In this document: one piece after another, positions 57,569-64,000 of the stretch
Numbering within the stretch: the first letter of the stretch is position 1
How the letters are laid out: every line of letters starts with the position of its first letter
DNA from: an uncultured Litoreibacter sp.
GTDB taxonomy: Bacteria > Pseudomonadota > Alphaproteobacteria > Rhodobacterales > Rhodobacteraceae
Length of the DNA: 64,000 nt
NCBI GenBank assembly: GCA_947501685.1
Contig: CANMWQ010000004.1
Span: forward strand, 1 to 64,000
Direction of reading: 5' to 3'
Notes under the pieces: generated by a model
What the model saw: the letters and a program-made list of their open reading frames with translations, nothing else
The model's database searches: none
Told to the model about the DNA's origin: nothing
Made by a program: the position numbers and the translations under genes

Positions 57569-57727
57569 GCCTCTTCATTGAAGGCCAGCCATCTGAAAAA
57601 AAGACAATCAGCTGTAAGTGATCATGGCCCGTTGTGAAGCACCGAGGAGCCTGTCCAAAAGCGTATCTCTTACGAATGGCTCCTGGCGCGCGCTCGGCAT
57701 CTCATCAAAGACGAGTTTGTTCGCAGT

Positions 57728-59194
57728 CTACTGCGCTGCGCCACGCCCAGCACGGCGGCCAAAAACAGCCCCCGACGTGAGCCCGGAGCCGCCGGGATAA
57801 CCGTTGTAGAAGACCCCGCCGACAAGTTCACCGCAGGCAAACAGCCCGGAGATTGGTGTGTCGTCTTGGGCCAAGACCGCGCCAGTGCCGTCCACCTTCA
57901 ACCCGCCATAGGTGAACGTAATGCCTCCCGTCACCGGATAGGCACGAAACGGAGCCGTATCGAACGCTTGCGCCCAGTTGCTTTTTGCAAGGGCAAGGCC
58001 ATCGGTGCCTTTACCGTCCAGAATGGTCGGATCGAAGGGAATGTCAGAGCTGACCGCTTCGTTGAATTCTTCCAATGTCCGCGCCGCAGCCTCCTTATCA
58101 ACCCCATCAAGCTCGGCGATCAGGGCAGGCAACGTATCGGCCTCCACGAAATGCGCATCGTGGAAGGTGTATTCGTCATAGAGCAGATCAAACACCTTCG
58201 CGTCGAAAATTTGCCACGCGAAATGGTCGGGCTGGTCCATGATCGCGGCCCCAAATTGCGCATAGGTGTAGTTGCGAAAATTGATGCCCTCATCGACAAA
58301 ACGCTCGCCCTTTGCGTTCAGCATCACCCCGAGGAAGTAACAGATTTTGCGGTACTTCTTGCGTTCCCCCGCAGGCAAATTAAGGTTGCCGAAATCCTTC
58401 ATATGCAAATCCATCGGCGTCGCATGGCACCCGGCGAAAAGCCCGTAATCCTGCGCGCCAAGCGCCTGCGCCATGACCAGACCGTCGCCGGTATTATGCG
58501 GCGTCCCGCGCACTTTGGCTTTGTCCCAATTCGGCCCGATATGGGTCTTGCGCAGGCTCTCGCTGGCCTCGAACCCGCCACAGGCGAGGATGACAGCATC
58601 TGCTGACAGGGTTTCACCTACGCTCGTCTTCACTCCGCTTACAACGCCATCCTCGTGAACGAGCTCGGTCACCGCGCAGCTATACCTGATCTCGCCACCC
58701 AAGCGTTTGAACGCGGCAAGCTCTTGGTCGAACAACCCCACGCCCTCGTTATCTGAGGCAAGCGTCAGCCCACCCCAAAACACATGGCGGCCGTCTTTCT
58801 TGAAACTCTGGCGGGAATAGATCGGCTGAAATTTCACGTCATGCGACGCGAGCCATTTCACTGTTTCGTAGCTCTCGGCGACCAGCGTTTTTTGTTCCTC
58901 GCTCAGAGGGCGGCCATCGTTAAAGCCCAGCAGATCAGCTTCAAATTTCTTTTGTGTATAGCTGCCAAAATCCGTCTGAGGGAGCCTCGGGTCCTCAGGG
59001 TCTTTCAACAGCGGCATCAGTTCATCGCCCGAATTATAGGCAAAGCGCATCGCGCCTGCGGTGTATTTCGTATTGCCGCCCGACATCGCCTCATCCGCTT
59101 TCTCCAGCATCAAGACAGACGCCCCCCGTTCCAACGCAGCGATCCCCGCGCTCAAAGCGGCGTTGCCGGATCCTGCAATTATGACGCGTTTCAT
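57728..59194 (-). CDS. TcuA-like FAD-dependent dehydrogenase
   Basis: A 488-residue flavoprotein of the fumarate reductase/succinate dehydrogenase family, nearest in pattern to tricarballylate dehydrogenase TcuA. It has the FAD site VIIAGSGNAALSAGIAALERGA, SGGNTKYTAGAMRFAYN, LACGGFEAS, and the C-terminal GLFACGELVGGVFYNGYPGGSGLTSGAVFGRRAG. TcuA oxidises tricarballylate to cis-aconitate with TcuB as electron carrier; no tcuB is visible. It lies at the end of the tctCA-prpF-like-dehydrogenase run. Confidence 0.82.
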   Translation of the reverse strand: MKRVIIAGSGNAALSAGIAALERGASVLMLEKADEAMSGGNTKYTAGAMRFAYNSGDELMPLLKDPEDPRLPQTDFGSYTQKKFEADLLGFNDGRPLSEEQKTLVAESYETVKWLASHDVKFQPIYSRQSFKKDGRHVFWGGLTLASDNEGVGLFDQELAAFKRLGGEIRYSCAVTELVHEDGVVSGVKTSVGETLSADAVILACGGFEASESLRKTHIGPNWDKAKVRGTPHNTGDGLVMAQALGAQDYGLFAGCHATPMDLHMKDFGNLNLPAGERKKYRKICYFLGVMLNAKGERFVDEGINFRNYTYAQFGAAIMDQPDHFAWQIFDAKVFDLLYDEYTFHDAHFVEADTLPALIAELDGVDKEAAARTLEEFNEAVSSDIPFDPTILDGKGTDGLALAKSNWAQAFDTAPFRAYPVTGGITFTYGGLKVDGTGAVLAQDDTPISGLFACGELVGGVFYNGYPGGSGLTSGAVFGRRAGRGAAQ

Positions 59195-60168
59195 GTGGGT
59201 CGCTTTCTTGTTTCCGGGTTGATCATGTGGATGGGTGAACCTTCGGCAAACGCGTTGACCTGATCGAAGATGTCGGAAAATTGCAGGTCAAACTCATCTT
59301 CCGTGACGTAGCCAATATGGGGCGTGGGCAGGACATTCGGGTGCGTCAACAGCGGGTGCGACGTGTCTGTCAGCGGCTCCGCATCGAAAACATCCACAGC
59401 CGCATGGATGCGCCCGCGCGCGACCTCCGCCTCGAGTGCTCCGTCCGCAACAAGACCTGAGCGCGAGGTATTCACAAACAACCCGCGCGGCGGCATGGCG
59501 GCCAGGTCTTGCGCAGTGATACAGCCGCGTGTCGCAGGCTTCAGCCGCACATGCACGCTGACTATGTCGGAGCTTTCAAAGAACGCCTGACGGGAAATTG
59601 CAACCGTTTCACCATCCGCCTCAGCCCGCGCCCTGCCCTCCTCCGAGGACCACCATTGCACCTGCATCCCTATCGCTTTGGCATACCCCGCCACGGCCTT
59701 GGCAATCCGACCATAGCCGTAAAGCCCCAAGGTCCTGCCGCGCAGGGTGCGACCAACGCCCGCCTGCCACGCCCCATTGCGGATGGAGGCGACTTGCTCA
59801 GGGATTTGGCGATAGCTCGCGAGAATAAGCGCCAATGTGTGCTCTGCGGCGGCATAGGACGGCGTATCGGAATGCATGTTTGAACACAAAAGCACCCCGT
59901 GGTTCGAACATGCGTCGACATCAATATGCGGGTAAACGCTGCGTTGCGAAATCAGCTTGAGGTTGGGCAATCGCGACAGAAGTTCGGCACCAATCTTTGT
60001 CCGCTCGCGAAACAGCACCAACGCTTCGGCCTCTTGTACCCGCTCGGCCAGACGGACCGGATCAGGCTCATGATCCGTCCAGACGGTGACGTCATGGCCT
60101 GCCAGTTTCGCAAAGCAGGGCAGCCCACGCAGGGTGTCGAACCAGTCATCGAGGATATGGACCTTCAT
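59191..60168 (-). CDS. D-2-hydroxyacid dehydrogenase family protein
   Basis: A 325-residue NAD-dependent dehydrogenase. The nucleotide motif is GLYGYGRIAKAVAGYAKAIGM, followed by SVHVRLKPATRG, the Arg in NTSRSGLVADGAL, and the acid/base DAEPLTDTSHPLLTHPNVLPTPHIGY (Glu and His). It overlaps the next gene by 4 bases. The substrate is probably a 2-hydroxy acid formed from the imported tricarboxylate. Confidence 0.85.
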   Translation of the reverse strand: MKVHILDDWFDTLRGLPCFAKLAGHDVTVWTDHEPDPVRLAERVQEAEALVLFRERTKIGAELLSRLPNLKLISQRSVYPHIDVDACSNHGVLLCSNMHSDTPSYAAAEHTLALILASYRQIPEQVASIRNGAWQAGVGRTLRGRTLGLYGYGRIAKAVAGYAKAIGMQVQWWSSEEGRARAEADGETVAISRQAFFESSDIVSVHVRLKPATRGCITAQDLAAMPPRGLFVNTSRSGLVADGALEAEVARGRIHAAVDVFDAEPLTDTSHPLLTHPNVLPTPHIGYVTEDEFDLQFSDIFDQVNAFAEGSPIHMINPETRKRPT

Positions 60169-61256
60169 CCGTCCATGCCCTTTTCATGTGGCGCGGGAAT
60201 GAACACGGACCCCGCCGCGATTTTGCGCGCCGTACGCACCAGACCAGCAGAGCGCAGCTCGAACCCCGAATTCGTGTTTGCGAAATCCACGACCACATCG
60301 ATCGTGCCGGACGCATGTTCCAGCACCAGATGCGCAGGCGTCTCGTTCGGGATCGCCACATCCGCCACGGTGCCCGGTGTCAACACGCAGGACGCCATGC
60401 ATTGCGCGCCCGTTACGGCCATTGTCGGGTGGCATTTCCACGGCATGAAGTAGCGCACCGCCACAGTGCCACCTTGTGTGGGCGGGGCGACCAGCCCGAA
60501 TTTGGGCGTCACAGATTTGGACACGTCCCCCATCCCCATGAACGCGCCCGCCTTCAGGCGGACCGCCTCCATCTGCGCGAAGAAGTTGCGGTTGTCGTCC
60601 AGCTCCGCCGCTGTCTCATAGCCCGTCAGCCCAAAACTCGCGGCCGTCGCGATCACCATCGGCATGGCGACATCCATACATGTGACCTCGATCCCGTCGA
60701 TCACATCGACCAAATTGCCCGTCGGAAGAAACGCCCCCGTCACGCCGCCCACGGTTTCCATAAATTGCAACGCCACCGGTGCGGCAGTGCCGGGAACGCC
60801 GTCTATTGCCGCCTCGCCCGCGTAGCTGACCACCCTGCCCGGCGTTTGAACAATCGCGGCCACCTTGGCGCCGGTGTTGACGGCACGAATGTTAACCGCC
60901 GTCTCGCCGTCTTCCGCCTCGATCAGCCCCATCTCAATCGCCGCAGGCCCGACACCCGACAGGATGTTGCCACAGGTGGGTTTGAAATCGACCAGCCGAT
61001 CCTCAACGCTGACTTGCGCAAAGAAATAATCAATGTCGGCCCACGGGTCGTCGGACTTGGACAACATCGCGACCTTGGTGGTCACAGCCGCTCCGCCGCC
61101 GATACCGTCAATATTGAGCGGATGGCCGGAACCTATGATCGCAAGCAGCACCTCTGCGAGCGCGTCGAGGTCCTCTGGCAGGTCCGCGCGGTTCAGATAG
61201 GGCCCCCGCGACGTGCCGCCGCGAATGAAGAGATACGGAATTGCGGTTTGAGACAT
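60165..61256 (-). CDS. PrpF-like isomerase (aconitate/oxalomesaconate family)
   Basis: A 363-residue protein of the PrpF / 4-oxalomesaconate tautomerase family. The start is ATG 61256, with GAGGAGGGG upstream. It has FIRGGTSRGPYL, the catalytic Cys in KPTCGNILSGVGPAAIE, and a second active-site region with MPWKCHPTMAVTGAQC (Cys). Such enzymes move double bonds in tricarboxylates; beside TctA/TctC and a TcuA-like protein it may convert trans- to cis-aconitate or a related isomer. Confidence 0.85.
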   Translation of the reverse strand: MSQTAIPYLFIRGGTSRGPYLNRADLPEDLDALAEVLLAIIGSGHPLNIDGIGGGAAVTTKVAMLSKSDDPWADIDYFFAQVSVEDRLVDFKPTCGNILSGVGPAAIEMGLIEAEDGETAVNIRAVNTGAKVAAIVQTPGRVVSYAGEAAIDGVPGTAAPVALQFMETVGGVTGAFLPTGNLVDVIDGIEVTCMDVAMPMVIATAASFGLTGYETAAELDDNRNFFAQMEAVRLKAGAFMGMGDVSKSVTPKFGLVAPPTQGGTVAVRYFMPWKCHPTMAVTGAQCMASCVLTPGTVADVAIPNETPAHLVLEHASGTIDVVVDFANTNSGFELRSAGLVRTARKIAAGSVFIPAPHEKGMDG

Positions 61257-61266
61257 CGGCCCCTCC

Positions 61267-63294
61267 TCAGCCCAAAGGCCATGGCAGGTCTGCATAATCT
61301 TGCAGCAGCCCTGGCGGGAAATCGCGGTTCAAAAGGCCCGCCATGACGCACATGAAGACGATACCGCAGGCGGTGTAGATCGCGGCAGCCAAATTGCTGA
61401 GCCCCGCGCGGATCCTCAGGAATGCAAACAAGAACAGCCCCAATGCGAGAATGAAGCCCAGCAGCGAGGTCAGGATCAGCAGCCCTGCAAACCACGCCAA
61501 GGTCGGCCAAAGCCCATGTGTCGCCTCAGCATCCTCGCCGTTCTTTTCACGGTCGGCAAAGATCGTGTCGGTCTCGGGCTTCAGCATCATTCGGATCAAA
61601 AGCACCAGACATCCCACCAGACAGACGCCGGCCACAAACATCGGGAAGGTCCGGTCACGGCTGAAAGACGGGATCGAGGCCGCATCGTAGAACGCATACC
61701 CAATGTAGCCCGTCACACAGAGCAGAAAGACCAGCGGCGCGCGCTTGCTGCCGGACTGCACATCGCCTTCCGCCATAATGTTCTTCGCCTGCCGCAGCCC
61801 CAATACGACGGAGATCACGGTGATCACGATCAGCACGATCACGATGGGCGAGAAGATGTAATCTAGCCCCTCCTCAAACCCTTTGCGGAAACGCGATTGG
61901 GCGATTTGCAGCGCTTGGTTGGCGTAGGTTTCGGCAGGGTTGGACAGCACAAACCCGATCAGGAAGGCAGGCCGCGACCAGTCAAAGCGGCGCATCAGGA
62001 TGCCAAGAAAGCCGATCGCAAACAATGCCACGAGGTCCATCAGGTTTTGCCCCGACTGGAAGGCCGCAAAGCTGATGATCATGAACAGGAACGGTGCCAG
62101 CAGCGAGAAGCGGATGGTGGTCAGTTTGGCGATCCCGCCTGACGCCGCGATGCAGATCACGGTGCCGACAACATTGGCCAAGGCCAGCAGCCAGACGATG
62201 GAATAGGTGATGTCGAGGTTGTTTTTCAGCATCGCAGGCCCGACCTCGATCTGGCCAGAGCCCAGCAGCGCAATCGCGCCAATGAAGATCGCCATGGAGC
62301 CGGAACCGGGGATACCGAACAGCAGCGTCGGCACTAGCCCGCCGCCCTCTTTGGCGTTGTTTGAGCTTTCCGGCCCGATCACGCCGCGCACTTCTCCCTT
62401 GCCAAAGTTCGACTTGTCCGGCGTGGTTTGCACCGCATGGCCATAGGCGATCCAGTCGACGACGGAGCCACCCAGGCCGGGGATCACCCCGACAACAACG
62501 CCGATGATCGAACAGCGCACCGACAGCCAAATGTTGGCGAACCAGTCCTTGACCCCTTCAAGCCAACCGCCGCCCAATTGCGGCTCTTGGCTGATCGCGC
62601 GGTCTTGGCGCAGCAAAGCGATGATTTCAGGTATCGCAAAGATGCCAAGGCCGACAATGACCAGCTTCAACCCATCGGTCAGGTAAGGAAAATCATAGGA
62701 AGACATGCGCAGGTCGCCGGAGGAGGCCCCCTCCCCAATGGTGCCGATCAACATACCCAAGCCAGCCGCGACCAGCCCCTTGATGGCCACACGTCCCGCG
62801 AGGATACCCACCATAGACAGGCCAAAGAGCGTAATCATGAGCAGTTCGGGCGTGCGGAATTCCAGCACAATGGGCCGGGCGACCAGAATGAACAGGGTCA
62901 GGAAGCTCGCCCCCACCAGCCCGCCAAAAAGCGACGAGGCAAAGGCGGCTGACAACGCACGAGCCGCCTGTCCGCGCTTGGCCATGGGGAACCCGTCCAG
63001 CACAGTCGCTTGCGAAGCGGAGGACCCCGGAATGCCCATCAGCACGGAGGCGAACGTGTCCGAGGTCGGCACAACTGCAACCATCCCGATCATCAAGGCA
63101 AGTCCAAGGATCGGGTCCATCCCGAACATGAAGGGCAGGAGCAAAGACAGACCAGCGATGCCGCCCAGCCCCGGAAACACCCCGATGCAAAGCCCCATCA
63201 AGACGCCCAGCACCAGATATCCCAGCACGACAGGCTGAAGGATCAAGGCCCAGGCGTCGGCCAATGCCGGAAGCGCGGTTGCGATAATGTCCAT
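61267..63294 (-). CDS. TctA-TctB fused tripartite tricarboxylate permease
   Basis: A 675-residue protein. The first 500 residues are TctA (LMGLCIGVFPGLGGIAGLSLLLPF; FASVLMGIPGSSASQATVLDGFP; VVVGVIPGLGGSVVDWIAYGHA; FGIPGSGSMAIFIGAIALLG). The final 160 residues, after a linker with AEGDVQSGSKRAPL, hold four helices of the TctB/DUF1468 kind. TctA and TctB are normally separate genes. I chose ATG 63294 (MDIIATALPAL). Confidence 0.9.
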   Translation of the reverse strand: MDIIATALPALADAWALILQPVVLGYLVLGVLMGLCIGVFPGLGGIAGLSLLLPFMFGMDPILGLALMIGMVAVVPTSDTFASVLMGIPGSSASQATVLDGFPMAKRGQAARALSAAFASSLFGGLVGASFLTLFILVARPIVLEFRTPELLMITLFGLSMVGILAGRVAIKGLVAAGLGMLIGTIGEGASSGDLRMSSYDFPYLTDGLKLVIVGLGIFAIPEIIALLRQDRAISQEPQLGGGWLEGVKDWFANIWLSVRCSIIGVVVGVIPGLGGSVVDWIAYGHAVQTTPDKSNFGKGEVRGVIGPESSNNAKEGGGLVPTLLFGIPGSGSMAIFIGAIALLGSGQIEVGPAMLKNNLDITYSIVWLLALANVVGTVICIAASGGIAKLTTIRFSLLAPFLFMIISFAAFQSGQNLMDLVALFAIGFLGILMRRFDWSRPAFLIGFVLSNPAETYANQALQIAQSRFRKGFEEGLDYIFSPIVIVLIVITVISVVLGLRQAKNIMAEGDVQSGSKRAPLVFLLCVTGYIGYAFYDAASIPSFSRDRTFPMFVAGVCLVGCLVLLIRMMLKPETDTIFADREKNGEDAEATHGLWPTLAWFAGLLILTSLLGFILALGLFLFAFLRIRAGLSNLAAAIYTACGIVFMCVMAGLLNRDFPPGLLQDYADLPWPLG

Positions 63295-63323
63295 GCCGGC
63301 GCGTCCCCCGCTTTGCTTGTGAA

Positions 63324-63352
63324 AGCGCCCCACCCGTCACAGGCAGGGCGCT
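63324..63352 (-). terminator. Hairpin between tctC and tctA
   Basis: AGCGCCC (63324-63330) pairs with GGGCGCT (63346-63352); on the minus strand it is followed by TTTC. It may raise binding-protein levels relative to the permease. Confidence 0.45.
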
Positions 63353-63365
63353 CAAAAAGCAAAGC

Positions 63366-64000
63366 TTAGTTCAGCGAAACGCCGTATTTTTCCTGCAGCC
63401 AGTTGACCACAAAGGCCTTCGCCGCCTCAGGCACCTGAGTGGCACTGGACAAAGCAGTTTGCGCCTTTTCGCCAGTCATCTGCGGGTACTTACCCAAACG
63501 GGCGCCAGAGATTTCAGCGAAATCCGCGCGCGCTTTCACGTCCTCAAACGCCTTGGTGTAGGTGACGATTGCATCGTTCGAGGCGCCATTTGGCAAGAAC
63601 ACCATTTTCTGCGCAGGGAAACCGGCGACAAAGAACGCCTTCCAAGCGTCCCATTTCTCGCCCGATGTCTCACACCCTTCGGTGGCGTCGCAGACCTCTT
63701 TAAAGGTCGGGATGTCGGGGAATGTGGGGTCGCGTACGATATTGCCCGCGTCATCCAACGAGCCCCAGGTCATCATCGGCACGGCAGTGCCTGCTTCGAC
63801 CAAAGGCGTCACGCCTTTCAGATAAGAGGACGAGGTTTGGTAGTCGATATTCGCCTCGCCGCGCTCAAACATCAAACGACCATCGCCGCGGCCTTTGATG
63901 CCCATCACGCTTTCGACGTTCAGGCCCAGCATTTCCCATGCGAGTGTCGGCACAAGGTCCAGACGGGTCGCACCTTGGTTGCCGTAGATAAAGTCCTCGC
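63366..64000 (-). CDS. TctC-like tricarboxylate-binding protein, 5' part beyond the right edge
   Basis: The frame stays open to the edge, so the 5' end is missing. The visible 210 residues end KAFVVNWLQEKYGVSLN and include the family texts MPTLAWEMLGLNVESVMGIKG, GDGRLMFERGEANIDYQTSSS, PTFPDIPTFKEVCDA and FFVAGFPAQKMVFLPNGASND. It is the binding protein for the fused TctA-TctB permease. Confidence 0.85.
   Translation of the reverse strand, partial: EDFIYGNQGATRLDLVPTLAWEMLGLNVESVMGIKGRGDGRLMFERGEANIDYQTSSSYLKGVTPLVEAGTAVPMMTWGSLDDAGNIVRDPTFPDIPTFKEVCDATEGCETSGEKWDAWKAFFVAGFPAQKMVFLPNGASNDAIVTYTKAFEDVKARADFAEISGARLGKYPQMTGEKAQTALSSATQVPEAAKAFVVNWLQEKYGVSLN

Overview
The window reads as chromosomal DNA of a marine Roseobacter-group alphaproteobacterium (Rhodobacterales). 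The signs are an IscR with only one cysteine next to a suf operon, a beta-hydroxyaspartate-cycle gene set, a heterotetrameric sarcosine oxidase operon, several TRAP, TTT and ABC solute importers, and high-GC coding with tightly overlapping minus-strand operons. No phage structural genes, IS elements or CRISPR arrays were seen.

Layout. (1) 1-1545: the right end of an integrated element, with a serine recombinase whose reading frame runs into the antisense of a tRNA-Arg(CCG) gene. (2) 1721-3241: an animal-type haem peroxidase. (3) 3267-11087, minus: iscR, an IscS-like desulfurase, sufB, a DUF2513 gene, sufC, sufD, two YIP1-like membrane genes and sufS. (4) 11287-14822: an alpha/beta hydrolase, a small partner gene, a DUF2125 protein and a GlxA-type AraC regulator. 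(5) 14916-20018, minus: a sulfatase-superfamily hydrolase and bhcCBA, without bhcD or bhcR. (6) 20230-26831, minus: a TRAP importer with a PLP decarboxylase, an aldehyde dehydrogenase and an SDR. (7) 27042-40467: a uronate region holding a GntR regulator, glucarate dehydratase, an alginate-type ABC importer, a heparinase II/III-like protein, an SDR, a redoxin, then kduD-kduI-kdgF on the other strand. Between the two halves lies a low-GC stretch with a GNAT gene, a perfect 17-bp inverted repeat, a pair of DnaA-box-like sites and a nested palindrome. (8) 40792-43644: purine/ureide genes. (9) 43846-48953: soxBDAG, followed by a decayed GNAT gene. (10) 49444-57500, minus: a LacI-controlled ABC importer operon with a GH63-like glycosidase and a lyxose/mannose isomerase. 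(11) 57728-64000, minus: a TTT importer with a TctA-TctB fusion, a PrpF-like isomerase, a D-2-hydroxyacid dehydrogenase and a TcuA-like flavoprotein. It runs off the right edge.

How the genes work together. The main new inference is a hexuronate regulon. Three copies of one 20-bp operator-like sequence (core CTRGTATRYTAGTAT) lie upstream of dctP, between gudD and the ABC operon, and upstream of kdgF. They resemble the UxuR/ExuR operator of the GntR family, and a GntR gene lies among them. The proposed flow is uptake by ABC or TRAP, cleavage by the heparinase-like protein, then KdgF, KduI and KduD to 2-keto-3-deoxygluconate, with an oxidative branch through glucarate dehydratase. The LacI operon looks like a glycoside route, possibly mannosyl- or glucosylglycerate, and one of its permeases carries an inserted DUF11-like domain. 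The tricarboxylate locus probably imports and oxidises a tricarballylate- or aconitate-like acid.
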